DNA from: Paraburkholderia sp. PGU19
GTDB lineage: Bacteria > Pseudomonadota > Gammaproteobacteria > Burkholderiales > Burkholderiaceae
Assembly: GCF_013426915.1 (NCBI RefSeq)
Contig: NZ_AP023181.1
Coordinates: 1,922,001-1,986,000, forward strand
Reading direction: 5' to 3'
Length of the DNA stretch: 64,000 bases
A model generated the notes under the pieces. It saw only the letters and a list, made by a program, of their open reading frames with translations. It had not been told where the DNA came from and searched no databases. How positions within the stretch are numbered: the first letter of the stretch is position 1; each line of letters begins with the position of its first letter. A program made the translations under genes and the position numbers. This document shows, in pieces, positions 26,216-35,877 of the stretch.

Positions 26216-28954
26216 ATGTGCCCTGTTTCCGTCGATGTAGCCGAACAGAAGCGCCTGAACGACGCGCGCACCGCGCAAGTGCCATGGAAGAAGTGGGGGC
26301 CGTATCTCAGCGAGCGGCAGTGGGGGACGGTCCGCGAGGACTACAGCGATAACGGAGACGCATGGAACTATTTCACTCACGATCATGCCCGCTCACGCGC
26401 CTACAGATGGGGAGAGGACGGGCTCGGCGGACTGTGCGACGATGGGCAGCGGTTGTGCTTTGCCCTTGCACTCTGGAACGAGCGTGACGCGATTCTGAAG
26501 GAACGCCTCTTCGGCCTGACCAATAGCGAGGGCAATCATGGGGAGGACGTGAAGGAGTATTACTTCTACGTCGACAGCACGCCCACCCACTCGTACATGA
26601 AGTATCTGTACAAGTATCCGCAGCGGGAATATCCGTACCGGGATCTGGTCGAGACCAACCGGAAACGATCGCGGAGCGAACTCGAATACGAACTGCTCGA
26701 TACCGGCGTGTTTAATGACGACCGGTATTTCGACGTGTTTGTCGAATACGCGAAGGCGGGTCCGGAAGATATTTTCGTGCGCATTTCCGTACACAACCGC
26801 GCACGGGAAGGGGCACGGCTTCGGGTCCTGCCAACGCTATGGTTTCGCAATACCTGGTCGTGGGGCCACGACGATCGCAGGCCATCGCTATGCGAAGCGG
26901 GTCCGGGCGTCATTCGTGCGACGCATCATGAGCTGGGCGAGTACTGGCTTTACTGCGACGGCGCGAGCGAACTGCTCTTCACGGAAAACGACAGCAACGC
27001 ACAGCGTCTGTGGAATCAACCCAACGCGTTACCCTATGTAAAGGACGCGTTCCATGCCTACGTCATTGCGGGGCAGCGCGAAGCTGTCAATCCCGCCAGG
27101 ACGGGAACCAAGGCGGCGGCCCATTACGTGTGCGACGTGCCCGGCGGCGGCAACGCGACCATCCGGTTGCGCATGACGGCAGTCAAACAGGTCAATCCCT
27201 TCGACGACTTCGAGAACACCTTCCATGACCGTATTGCCGATGCGGATGCGTTCTACGAGCGCATTGCCCCAAAGTCGCTGACGGAGGACAAGCGCCGGGT
27301 GCACCGTCAGGCTCTGGCGGGCATGCTGTGGAGCAAGCAGTACTACTACTTCGATCTCGAACGATGGCTGCGCGAGCACTGGAGTCATCCATTGCTCGAA
27401 GCCGCCCGGCGCGATGTGCGCAATACCGAGTGGTTCCACATGTTGAATGCCGACGTGATTTCCATGCCGGACAAGTGGGAGTACCCGTGGTACGCGGCCT
27501 GGGACCTGGCCTTTCATACGATCTCCCTGGCGCTCGTCGACTTCGATTTCGCCAAAGAGCAGTTACTGCTGATGCTGCGCATCCTGTATGTCCACCCGAG
27601 TGGTCAGATCCCCGCCTACGAGTGGAACTTCAGTGACGTCAATCCGCCCGTGCATGCCGCCGCCACGCTCTGGCTCTACAAGTATGAGAAAGCGCTGGGA
27701 CGCGCTGATCCGCGCTTTCTTGAACGCTCGTTTCAGGGGTTGATGCTCAATTTCAACTGGTGGGTAAACCGTAAGGACCCTTCAGGCCACAATGTCTTCG
27801 CCGGCGGTTTTCTGGGACTGGATAACATCGGCGTATTCGACCGCAGTGCGCAGCTTCCGACAGGCGGAACCCTCGAGCAGGCGGACGGAACAGCGTGGAT
27901 GGCGTTTTATTGCCAGACCATGCTGGAGATGGCAATCATTCTGGCTGAGTACGACCCGATGTACGAGGAGATCGCCTTCAAGTTCGTCCAGCACTTCATG
28001 TGGATTGCCTATGCGATGGACCGGCGCGGCGAACATCCCGACGAGATGTGGGACGAGCAGGACGGTTTTTTCTATGACCTGCTGCGTCTCCCCGACGGCC
28101 AGACCACGCGGCTGAAGGTGAGGTCGATGGTCGGGCTGCTGCCGCTGTGCGCGTCGACGGTTTTCGAAGCGGATACTGTCTCGCGCTGTCCGAAACTGCT
28201 GGAACTGATCGCGCAATTTCGAAGCCGTTACCCGGAGCTGATTGCCCATGTGGCGCCGACGGATGCCGGCTTCATCGGCCATCGGGAACGCAGGCTATTG
28301 TCGATCCTGAACAAACGGAAACTCGAACGCGTGCTCGGATACCTGCTCGACGAGAACGAATTCCTCGGGCCGCACGGCATTCGTTCGCTGTCTCGCTATC
28401 ATCTCGACCATCCGTATGTACTCAATGTCGGTGGGGTGGAGTACAAGGTGCAGTACCTGCCGGCTGAATCGAATACCGGGATGTTCGGCGGAAACTCCAA
28501 CTGGCGCGGTCCGGTGTGGATGCCGGTGAATCTGCTGATCGTCAGGGCGCTGATGAATCTCTACGATTTTTTTGGCGATGATTTCAAGGTTCAATGCCCG
28601 ACTGGCTCGGGGCCGCACATGACGCTGTTCGAGGTGGCGCAAGAGATCGTCAAACGGTTGACGGGTACGTTTCTCCGTGATGCGGATGGACGGCGCCCCG
28701 TCTACGGCGGGACGGACAAGTTCCAGGACGACCCGCATTGGCGTGACCTGATCCTGTTCTACGAGTATTTCCACGGCGACAACGGTGCGGGGCTTGGTGC
28801 CAGTCACCAGACAGGCTGGACAGGTCTGGTCGCGCCTCTGCTGGACCTGTTCGGGCGTATCGACGCTCAAACCGTTCTGGAAAACGACCGCTGGCGCGTC
28901 ATGACGGGCGTCGTCGGGCAGCAAGTGTGGGGAGAACAGATGGTCGGGAAGTGA
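26216..28954 (+). CDS. GH63-type glucosidase (MGH1-like)
   Basis: 912 residues, a cytoplasmic protein with no signal peptide. The N-terminal third is beta-rich ([41 protein letters not shown]). The C-terminal (alpha/alpha)6 barrel shows [15 protein letters not shown] (about 420, catalytic Asp region), [21 protein letters not shown] (about 611) and [15 protein letters not shown] (about 759). These are signatures of the GH63/mannosylglycerate-hydrolase-like group of about 880-910 residues. It probably hydrolyses alpha-glucosidic bonds of a small solute or oligosaccharide. GGAGG precedes ATG 26216. It stands alone, convergent with a LysR gene. Confidence 0.88.
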   Translation: MCPVSVDVAEQKRLNDARTAQVPWKKWGPYLSERQWGTVREDYSDNGDAWNYFTHDHARSRAYRWGEDGLGGLCDDGQRLCFALALWNERDAILKERLFGLTNSEGNHGEDVKEYYFYVDSTPTHSYMKYLYKYPQREYPYRDLVETNRKRSRSELEYELLDTGVFNDDRYFDVFVEYAKAGPEDIFVRISVHNRAREGARLRVLPTLWFRNTWSWGHDDRRPSLCEAGPGVIRATHHELGEYWLYCDGASELLFTENDSNAQRLWNQPNALPYVKDAFHAYVIAGQREAVNPARTGTKAAAHYVCDVPGGGNATIRLRMTAVKQVNPFDDFENTFHDRIADADAFYERIAPKSLTEDKRRVHRQALAGMLWSKQYYYFDLERWLREHWSHPLLEAARRDVRNTEWFHMLNADVISMPDKWEYPWYAAWDLAFHTISLALVDFDFAKEQLLLMLRILYVHPSGQIPAYEWNFSDVNPPVHAAATLWLYKYEKALGRADPRFLERSFQGLMLNFNWWVNRKDPSGHNVFAGGFLGLDNIGVFDRSAQLPTGGTLEQADGTAWMAFYCQTMLEMAIILAEYDPMYEEIAFKFVQHFMWIAYAMDRRGEHPDEMWDEQDGFFYDLLRLPDGQTTRLKVRSMVGLLPLCASTVFEADTVSRCPKLLELIAQFRSRYPELIAHVAPTDAGFIGHRERRLLSILNKRKLERVLGYLLDENEFLGPHGIRSLSRYHLDHPYVLNVGGVEYKVQYLPAESNTGMFGGNSNWRGPVWMPVNLLIVRALMNLYDFFGDDFKVQCPTGSGPHMTLFEVAQEIVKRLTGTFLRDADGRRPVYGGTDKFQDDPHWRDLILFYEYFHGDNGAGLGASHQTGWTGLVAPLLDLFGRIDAQTVLENDRWRVMTGVVGQQVWGEQMVGK

Positions 28955-29008
28955 GGGTGGAAAGGCCGCGCATCGAACCTCACAGCAATTGCGAAATGAC
29001 GGGGCCCA

Positions 29009-29902
29009 TTATTTTTCCTGTGCGTTGCCGAAGCATTGCTGCATCACACCGAGAAGCGCTCGCTTGGCTGGATTGTCGAGGTCGGTGTACGCGAGCCCGA
29101 TGCCCGCCCGGTAACCGCGAAGTTCGAGCGGACGGGCGACGACTTTCGGCGGCAAGGCGATGGCCGCCTCGGCCGGGATCATTCCAATCCCCATACCTGC
29201 CGCGACGAGCGCCAGCATGGTTGTAAATTCCCCCAGTTCCTGGGCGATATTGAGTTCCGCGCCCTCGCGTTTCAAGGCGACGAGCATCTCGTCGTGAAAG
29301 CCCGGTGCGTAACGCCGCGCAAGCACGAACGTAGGATAGTCCCGGAGATCCGCCGGCCGGATCAGCGCCTGGGCGGCTAGCGGATGAGCGTCAGGAAGCG
29401 CGACGACAAAGGGTTCCTCGAGTACGACGCAAACCTCAAGTCCCGCGCCCGCAACGGGCAGGCGTATCAGGCCGAAATCGAGCTTGTTATCGTGAAGGGC
29501 GGCAACCTGATCCGGCGTCGGCATATCCTTCAACTCGAGCGTGATGAGCGGATAGCGCTCGTGCATGGTGCGAATGAGCGTCGGCAAGAGCTTCGGCAGC
29601 ACCGACGACACGAAGGCGATCCGCAGTGTCCCGATTTCCCCGCGAGCCGACAACCGTGCGGTTTGCTCTGCGCGCAATGCCTGATGCAGCGTGGCGCGAG
29701 CCTCGGGCAAAAAGAGCGTGCCCGTTTCGCTCAATGCGACCTTGTGACGGTCGCGCTCCAGCAGCCGAACGTCGAGTTCATCTTCCAGCGCCTTGATCTG
29801 CATGCTCAGCGCAGACTGCACGATGCATAGCCGCTGCGCGGCTTTGCCGAAATGCAGTTCCTCGGCAAGTACGACGAATGCACGCAGATGCTTCAATTCC
29901 AT
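29009..29902 (-). CDS. LysR-family regulator of the adjacent operon
   Basis: 297 residues from ATG 29902 (GGGAG at 5 nt; a GTG two codons earlier is possible). HTH in LKHLRAFVVLAEELHFGKAAQRLCIVQSALSMQIKALE. The effector domain includes LRIAFVSSVLPKLLPTLI and AAGMGIGMIPAEAAI, resembling the BenM/CatM-like LysR group. It is divergent from the five-gene operon 30050-35462; the AT-rich 147-bp gap contains overlapping ATCATGAT/TCATGA dyads that could be its operator. Confidence 0.9.
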   Translation of the reverse strand: MELKHLRAFVVLAEELHFGKAAQRLCIVQSALSMQIKALEDELDVRLLERDRHKVALSETGTLFLPEARATLHQALRAEQTARLSARGEIGTLRIAFVSSVLPKLLPTLIRTMHERYPLITLELKDMPTPDQVAALHDNKLDFGLIRLPVAGAGLEVCVVLEEPFVVALPDAHPLAAQALIRPADLRDYPTFVLARRYAPGFHDEMLVALKREGAELNIAQELGEFTTMLALVAAGMGIGMIPAEAAIALPPKVVARPLELRGYRAGIGLAYTDLDNPAKRALLGVMQQCFGNAQEK

Positions 29903-30049
29903 GACCACTCCCGCTGACGGGTCGTTCGTCCCGTGTAATCACGAATCATGATAACAGCGTCATGAATGATCATTGGCGCAATCGCGGCAAATGGAATGAA
30001 CTACGGATATCGGAGACAACACGGGCGCGCCTGGCGGGCGCCAGCAAAC

Positions 30050-30823
30050 ATGAACGACACATTGACGCTGTTCAGCCTGAACGGAAGGCGTGCGCTGATC
30101 ACCGGCTCAGGGCGAGGCATCGGCCTGGCGCTGGCGCGCGGACTGGCAGGCGCGGGCGCGGCTGTCGTCATCAACGATCGCAACGAGCAGAAGGCGGCAG
30201 CCGTCGCGGCTCAACTGCGCGACGAAGGCCTCGTCGCGGATATCGCGGTTTTTGATGTTACCGCACGCGCGCAGGTGTCCGCGGCGATCGATGCGTTCGA
30301 GGCGCGCGTCGGCGCGATCGATATTCTCGTGAACAATGCGGGCATCCAGCGCAGGGCGCCGCTCGAAACCTTCAGCGCCGACGACTGGAACGACCTGATG
30401 CGCGTCAACCTCGACGGCGCGTTCCACGTATCGCAAGCCGTGGCGCGGCACATGTTGCCGCGTGGGCGCGGAAAGATCATCAACATCTGCTCGGTGCAGG
30501 GCGAGCTTGCGCGGCCCGGCATCGCGCCCTATGCGGCGACCAAGGGCGCCATTCGCATGCTCACCAAGAGCATGTGCGCGGAATGGGCCGGTTCCGGCAT
30601 TCAGGCCAATGCGCTCGCGCCCGGCTACTTCGCGACCGATCTGAACCGCGCGCTCGTCGACGATCCCGATTTCTCGGACTGGCTTTGCAAACGCACACCG
30701 GCGGGGCGCTGGGGCCGAGTGGAAGAGCTGTGCGGCGCTGCCGTGTTTCTGGCGTCGTCGGCTTCGGATTTCGTCAACGGGCAGACGCTGTTCGTCGATG
30801 GCGGTTTGACCAGCGTGGTCTGA
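30050..30823 (+). CDS. SDR, gluconate 5-dehydrogenase-like
   Basis: 257 residues from ATG 30050. Classical SDR: ALITGSGRGIGLALA, LVNNAGIQRRAPLETF, INICSVQGELARPG (Ser) and APYAATKGAIRMLT (YxxxK). The NNAGIQRR and CSVQ segments are typical of gluconate 5-dehydrogenase/IdnO-like SDRs, which interconvert 5-ketogluconate and gluconate. First gene of an operon with a 2-hydroxyacid dehydrogenase and an MHS transporter, consistent with sugar-acid use. Exact substrate is inferred. Confidence 0.85.
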   Translation: MNDTLTLFSLNGRRALITGSGRGIGLALARGLAGAGAAVVINDRNEQKAAAVAAQLRDEGLVADIAVFDVTARAQVSAAIDAFEARVGAIDILVNNAGIQRRAPLETFSADDWNDLMRVNLDGAFHVSQAVARHMLPRGRGKIINICSVQGELARPGIAPYAATKGAIRMLTKSMCAEWAGSGIQANALAPGYFATDLNRALVDDPDFSDWLCKRTPAGRWGRVEELCGAAVFLASSASDFVNGQTLFVDGGLTSVV

Positions 30824-30873
30824 GATCGGCGCGAAGCAGCATCACAACAAATCCCGATAAAGGAGACATCGAC

Positions 30874-32064
30874 ATGCGTTCAACCAACGCGAAACGGACC
30901 CGCTGCGCGCAAGCGCTCGCCGGTCTGACGATCGCCGTCATGGCCTGCACATCGTACGGAGCCGACTGGATCGTCTCGGGCAACGATGGGAAATATCAGC
31001 GGGTCGAAGGGCGCGATACCTATCCCGACAATCCGAAACCCGACACGCTGACGCTGCTAGACGCGAGCCGTTTTCCGCCGCAGGTCAAGGTGCAGGTGGA
31101 GGTCGAGAACGGCATTCAAGGGCCGCCGCAGGCCGTCGCTATTACGCCGGATGCAAATGTCGCCTTCGTCGCTGCGCCGACGCGCTACGACTACGCGGCC
31201 AAAAAACTGTTGATGGACACATTCGTCCAGGTGGTCGATCTGAAGGCATCGCCGCCTGCTGTCGTCCGGCTCGACGTCGGCAGCCATCCACAAGGGATTG
31301 CCATCGACAGGAGCGGCCACCTCGCGCTCGTGACCTGCGTCGATGGCAGCGTGGCCGTTCTTGCTATCGACGGGAACCGCGTGACGCTTCAGGACACACT
31401 GAAAATTGGGCAGAAGCGGCTCGCCGGCGTGAGCTTCACGCACGACGGCCGGCATGCACTGGTGTCGTTGCGCGACGAGCAGGGCGTGGCCGTCCTGAAC
31501 GTTGACGGCGGTCGCGTGACGGATAGCGGTGTGCGCCTCGCGAGCGGCGTGGCGCCCTACACGATCGACGTATCGAGCGACGGCAAATGGGCCGTCGTGA
31601 GCGATGTCGGGCTGGCCGGGCTGCCGTCCTATGCGGGCAAGCTCGCGGGCGATGCCGATGCCGCGACGCTCATCGATGTATCGCGTGAACCGTTTCGCAC
31701 GGTCCAGCACGTCACGGTGCCGTCGCTGCCCGAGGGCGTCGCGATCTCGCCCGACGGCAAATGGATCGGCGTGCAGGCCATGGATGGCTCGAACCTGACG
31801 CCGGATAACCCTGGACGCCACGCGCGCGGCAAGGTAGTGCTCTTCGCGATCCGCGACGGTCAGGCCGTGAAGGTGTCCGAGGCGCCGGGCGGCGAGGCGG
31901 CGCAGGGCATCGTCTTCACCGCCGACAGCAAGTATCTGATCGTGCAGTTCAACGTCGAGAAACAGCTTGCGTTGTTCGCCGTCAATGGCGGGCGTTTGCG
32001 CGATACGGGGCAGAGGATTGCGCTGTCGGGCGGCCCTTCGTCGCTTCGCACCTTGCCACGCTGA
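30874..32064 (+). CDS. Exported beta-propeller protein (YncE/lactonase-like)
   Basis: 396 residues from ATG 30874 (AAGGAG upstream). The signal peptide is ALAGLTIAVMACTSYG, cleaved before ADWI. The rest is a run of beta-propeller blades: PPQAVAITPDANVAFVAAPT, GSHPQGIAIDRSGHLALVT, VSFTHDGRHALVSLRD, PEGVAISPDGKWIGVQAMD and QGIVFTADSKYLIVQF. This places it with seven-bladed YncE or lactonase-like periplasmic proteins. A role in opening a sugar lactone before uptake would fit the operon, but catalytic residues are not clear. Confidence 0.82.
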   Translation: MRSTNAKRTRCAQALAGLTIAVMACTSYGADWIVSGNDGKYQRVEGRDTYPDNPKPDTLTLLDASRFPPQVKVQVEVENGIQGPPQAVAITPDANVAFVAAPTRYDYAAKKLLMDTFVQVVDLKASPPAVVRLDVGSHPQGIAIDRSGHLALVTCVDGSVAVLAIDGNRVTLQDTLKIGQKRLAGVSFTHDGRHALVSLRDEQGVAVLNVDGGRVTDSGVRLASGVAPYTIDVSSDGKWAVVSDVGLAGLPSYAGKLAGDADAATLIDVSREPFRTVQHVTVPSLPEGVAISPDGKWIGVQAMDGSNLTPDNPGRHARGKVVLFAIRDGQAVKVSEAPGGEAAQGIVFTADSKYLIVQFNVEKQLALFAVNGGRLRDTGQRIALSGGPSSLRTLPR

Positions 32065-32096
32065 AGATCAGACCCATCAGAAAGAGGAAAACGAGC

Positions 32097-33089
32097 ATGC
32101 CAACGATCAGCACAGCACGCAGGAACGTCGTGGTCTTTCGCAAGATTCCGGACGATCTGCTTGGGCGAATCCGGACCTTGCACGACGTGACGGTCGCCGA
32201 TCCGAGACGCGCCGATGAACTGCCGCGCTTTCGCGAGGCGCTGCACGACGCGGATGGCCTGATCGGTTCGAGCTTCAGACTGGATGCGGACGAACTGGCG
32301 CGCTCGCCGCGTCTGCAAGTGATATCGAGCATTTCAGTCGGTGTCGACAACTACGACCTCGCATACCTGAAGCAACGCGGCATCACGCTGTGTCACACAC
32401 CCGGCGTGCTAACCGAGCCCACGGCGGACACCGTATTCGCGCTGATCATCGCCGCGTCGCGGCGGCTGGTCGAACTGTCGAACCATGTGCGCGACGGCCG
32501 ATGGACGCGCAACATCGGCGAAGACCTGTTCGGCTGGGACGTGCATGGCAAGACGCTCGGCGTGCTGGGCTTCGGCCGTATCGGGCAGGCGGTGGCGAGG
32601 CGCGCGGCGCTCGGGTTTGGCATGCCCGTGGTGTTCCACGATCCATTCGACGTGCAGGTGCCGGCAATGCTTGCCGGACACGCAGTGCGCGCATCGTTCG
32701 ATGAAGTGCTGGCGCGCGCGGATATCGTCGCGTTGACGCTGCCGCTTGCCGACGAAACACGCGGTCTGATGGACGCAAAGGCGTTTGCCAGGATGAAGGC
32801 GGGTGCGATCTTCGTGAACGGTTCGCGTGGCGCGATCGTGCGCGAGGACGCTCTCGTTGACGCGCTCGATAGTGGCCACTTGCGTGCTGCCGCGCTCGAC
32901 GTGTTCGCCGTTGAACCGCTCGCGCAGGATTCGCCGCTGCGCACGCATCCTAAAGTCACGCCGTTTCCGCACATCGGCTCGGCGACGCACGAGACGCGGC
33001 GCGCGATGGCCGAACTCGCGACCGACAACCTGTTACGCGTGCTCGATGGCGACGCGGCCATCTCCGCATTCGATCTCTCCAACGCATAA
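32097..33089 (+). CDS. D-2-hydroxyacid dehydrogenase (2-ketogluconate reductase-like)
   Basis: 330 residues. NAD(P)-binding motif LGVLGFGRIGQAVARRAAL, substrate-domain SSISVGVDNYD, catalytic Arg in NGSRGAIVREDAL, Glu in LDVFAVEPL and His in PFPHIGSATHE, the complete triad of the D-isomer-specific hydroxyacid dehydrogenase family. Best resemblance is to GhrB-type 2-ketoaldonate/glyoxylate reductases. It follows the propeller gene by 32 bp and is probably co-transcribed. Confidence 0.88.
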   Translation: MPTISTARRNVVVFRKIPDDLLGRIRTLHDVTVADPRRADELPRFREALHDADGLIGSSFRLDADELARSPRLQVISSISVGVDNYDLAYLKQRGITLCHTPGVLTEPTADTVFALIIAASRRLVELSNHVRDGRWTRNIGEDLFGWDVHGKTLGVLGFGRIGQAVARRAALGFGMPVVFHDPFDVQVPAMLAGHAVRASFDEVLARADIVALTLPLADETRGLMDAKAFARMKAGAIFVNGSRGAIVREDALVDALDSGHLRAAALDVFAVEPLAQDSPLRTHPKVTPFPHIGSATHETRRAMAELATDNLLRVLDGDAAISAFDLSNA

Positions 33090-33096
33090 AGCGACC

Positions 33097-33912
33097 ATGC
33101 CCCATTCCATTCCATCGCTGTGCGGCTCGCTCGCGGGTCAGCCGTTCACGTTCAACGTCAAGGTGCACAACGCGGCCTACCAGGCGCTCGGCGTGGACTA
33201 CACGTTCGTCAGCTTCGGCGTTGAAGATGCCGCGGGCGCGATCGATGCGATGCGCACGCTCGGCATCCGCGGACTGAACGTGACCATGCCGCACAAGCAG
33301 GCCGTCATGCCTCACCTCGACGCGCTCGACGACACCGCGCGCGAGATCGGCGCGGTCAACACGATCCAGAATCGCGATGGGCATCTCACGGGCTACAACA
33401 CCGACTGCGCGGGCGCCGTGCGCGCGCTCGAAGAGGTGACTTCACTTGCGGGGCAGTGCATCGCTTTGCTCGGCGCGGGCGGCGCGGCACGCGCGATTGC
33501 GTGGGGCGTGCGACGCGCGGGCGGACACGTGACCGTGTTCAATCGCACCGCGTCGCGCGGGCAGGATCTCGCGCGTGATTTCGGCCTCGCTTTCGGCGGC
33601 GATCTCGGCGACTTCGATCCTCACGCATTCGACGGCGTCGTGAACGCGACGGCTGCGGGTTTCCGCGCGCCGGACGTCAATCCGTTGCGCGCCGGGCAAC
33701 TGGCGCCGCATCTGTTCGTGATGGATGTGGCCTTCATTCCCGTGCGCACGAAGCTGATCCGCGATGCCGCCGCGTTGGGATGCCGCGTGATCGATGGCAC
33801 CCGCATGCTGCTGCATCAGTTCTGCGGACAGGTCGAACTTTACACAGGCAAGGTGGCGCCCATCGATGTGATGAGCGCGGCCTTGCTCGACGAGATCGCG
33901 CGAGTCGGCTAG
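33097..33912 (+). CDS. Shikimate dehydrogenase-like enzyme
   Basis: 271 residues from ATG 33097, 7 bp after the previous stop. AroE-like features: GLNVTMPHKQAVMPHLD (catalytic Lys), GAVNTIQ, GYNTDCAGAVRAL (catalytic Asp), LLGAGGAARAIAWG (cofactor loop) and FNRTASRGQDLA (NADP turn). The N-terminal Ser-x-Ser that binds shikimate carboxylate is not seen: the stretch reads GQPFTFNVKVHNAAY. This points to a paralogue with another substrate, such as quinate or another cyclic hydroxyacid, rather than the biosynthetic AroE. Confidence 0.82.
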   Translation: MPHSIPSLCGSLAGQPFTFNVKVHNAAYQALGVDYTFVSFGVEDAAGAIDAMRTLGIRGLNVTMPHKQAVMPHLDALDDTAREIGAVNTIQNRDGHLTGYNTDCAGAVRALEEVTSLAGQCIALLGAGGAARAIAWGVRRAGGHVTVFNRTASRGQDLARDFGLAFGGDLGDFDPHAFDGVVNATAAGFRAPDVNPLRAGQLAPHLFVMDVAFIPVRTKLIRDAAALGCRVIDGTRMLLHQFCGQVELYTGKVAPIDVMSAALLDEIARVG

Positions 33913-34028
33913 GGCGGCGCGCAGGTCGAACAGGTAAAAGGAAGGGCAACGCAGCCGGCTCCGGCATCTCGCGCCAAGACGAGGACGGGCCGATCGCAAC
34001 GCAAATTGCAGGAACCGGAGGAGACACC

Positions 34029-35462
34029 ATGAAGCACCAGCCAACCATCGCGGCCGCCGAAGGCGCTATCGCGAGCAACGCCAGCGCCACCCGGAGTGAG
34101 GTTACGACGGCCGATCTCTATCGCGCCGCATGGGCCGCATCGCTCGGCAGCGCACTCGAGTACTACGACTTTGCGCTGTATAACCTTGCGTCGGCGCTCA
34201 TTTTCGGGCCGCTGTTCTTCCCGTCGAGCGACCCCGCCATGGGGCTGATCGCGAGCTTTGGCGCGTACTTTCTCGGCTTCGCGATCCGGCCTGTAGGCGG
34301 CATCGTCTTCGGTACGCTCGGGGACCGATATGGACGCAAGTTCGTCCTGATGGCGACGATCCTGCTGATGGGTATTGCAAGCACGCTAATTGGCCTGCTG
34401 CCCACCTATGCAAGCGCGGGCATCTGGGCGCCGATCCTGCTGGTAGGCTGCCGCCTGCTGCAGGGACTCGGCGCGGGCGCGGAGCAGGCGGGAGCCGCCG
34501 TGCTGATGGCCGAATATGCGCCTGCAAAACGTCGTGGATACTTCGCCGCTTTACCCTTCATGGGCGTGTTGCTCGGGACGGTGATGGCGGCTGCGATCTA
34601 CTTCGCGCTGGTACGTGTCGAGGACATCTCGCAAAGCTGGCTCTGGCGCGTGCCGTTCCTGCTGAGCGTCGTCATCATCGCCGTGGCGATCTGGATTCGC
34701 CTGAAACTCAAGGAGTCGCCCTCCTTCGCCAAGCTCGAAGCGCGTCAACAGGTCAACGACAGTCCGCTGAAGCACCTCATCCGGCATTCGAAGCCGACGC
34801 TGCTGAAAGTCATCGGCATGCGCATGGCGGAGAACGGTGGTTCGTCGATCTATCAGTCGCTCGCCATCAGTTACATCGCGACCGCGACGGGCCTCAAAGG
34901 GCCGATCGGACCGGTTGCGCTATTGCTTGCCGGCGCGTCGGGGGCCGTCATCATTCCGGTGACGGGCATGCTGAGCGACCGGTTTGGACGCGTTCCCGTC
35001 TACCGCGCCTTCGCCCTGTATCAACTCCTGCTGGCCTATCCCACCTGGTGGGTGCTGAGCCAGGGCAATGCGACCGCGAGCATTGCCATGCTGTGCGTCG
35101 CGCTGGCGGGCGTTTGGGGCATGTTCGCCACACAAGGCGCGCTGCTTCCTGAACTCTTCGGGGCGCAACATCGCTACGCGGGTGTCGCGGTGGGCCGTGA
35201 GGTGTCAGCCGTCATCGCTGGCGGCGTGGCACCGCTCATCGGCGCATCGATCATCGCCTGGGCGACGGCGCACTGGGGCGGCGCAGACGGCCGGATCATG
35301 GCCTGGATTCCGCTTGCGACGTACGTCGCGATTCTGAGCCTGATCGGCGTGGTGACGACCTTCTACACGCCTGAGACACGCGGCCGCGATCTCGACGATC
35401 TACGTGACGCGGCGGACGATCCCGTAGCCTTGCGTGGGGAACGCGCGGCCAGGCCCTCGTAG
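34029..35462 (+). CDS. MFS transporter, metabolite:H+ symporter (ShiA-like)
   Basis: 477 residues with about 12 membrane helices. The opening ASLGSALEYYDFALY, the loop GDRYGRKFVLMATI, GCRLLQGLGAGAEQAGAAVLMAEYAP and SDRFGRVPVYR are the metabolite:H+ symporter signatures (ShiA, ProP, KgtP group). It imports an organic acid across the inner membrane. The neighbouring shikimate-dehydrogenase-like and hydroxyacid genes suggest a hydroxylated carboxylate such as shikimate, quinate or a sugar acid. ATG 34029 has GGAGGAG upstream. Last gene of the operon. Confidence 0.9.
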   Translation: MKHQPTIAAAEGAIASNASATRSEVTTADLYRAAWAASLGSALEYYDFALYNLASALIFGPLFFPSSDPAMGLIASFGAYFLGFAIRPVGGIVFGTLGDRYGRKFVLMATILLMGIASTLIGLLPTYASAGIWAPILLVGCRLLQGLGAGAEQAGAAVLMAEYAPAKRRGYFAALPFMGVLLGTVMAAAIYFALVRVEDISQSWLWRVPFLLSVVIIAVAIWIRLKLKESPSFAKLEARQQVNDSPLKHLIRHSKPTLLKVIGMRMAENGGSSIYQSLAISYIATATGLKGPIGPVALLLAGASGAVIIPVTGMLSDRFGRVPVYRAFALYQLLLAYPTWWVLSQGNATASIAMLCVALAGVWGMFATQGALLPELFGAQHRYAGVAVGREVSAVIAGGVAPLIGASIIAWATAHWGGADGRIMAWIPLATYVAILSLIGVVTTFYTPETRGRDLDDLRDAADDPVALRGERAARPS

Positions 35463-35545
35463 TCGCTCTTGACGTGCAGGTCTGTAGCGATGTGAGGCGC
35501 AGTACCTGCTGCTCACGGCCAGTCAGTCTGGATGGCGCTCGCGGG

Positions 35546-35737
35546 CTAGCGACGGCCGCTGCGCCCCCACACGTAGCGGACCCAGCGTTGCCACCTGCTG
35601 CGCTGCGTGGCAATGGTGTTGCGCGATGCCTGTTCCTGGCGGTCGCGCTCCACGCTTTTCTGAACCTGCTCGTGGATCTGACGCAAGGTCAAGCCACCGG
35701 GGCCTTTCAGCTTGTCGGGATCGGTGTCGTCTGTCAT
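35546..35737 (-). CDS. Small charged hypothetical protein
   Basis: 63 residues from ATG 35737: MTDDTDPDKLKGPGGLTL, then a charged helix with RQIHEQVQKSVERDRQEQ and a basic, Trp-rich end (SRWQRWVRYVWGRSG). Composition is protein-like, but there is no strong Shine-Dalgarno and no known family. It lies alone between the MHS transporter and an esterase. Confidence 0.5.
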   Translation of the reverse strand: MTDDTDPDKLKGPGGLTLRQIHEQVQKSVERDRQEQASRNTIATQRSRWQRWVRYVWGRSGRR

Positions 35738-35877
35738 GGGAATAGCCTGGTCCGGATGAGTCGATTCGATCTTGATACAGACGGATAGGCGAGGCAAGCC
35801 CATGTTCGATGGCATGACCCGCGAGACAGCCAAAAGCGGGCGGGAGCGGGCAAAGACAAGTCGCTACAGTCAGAGCG

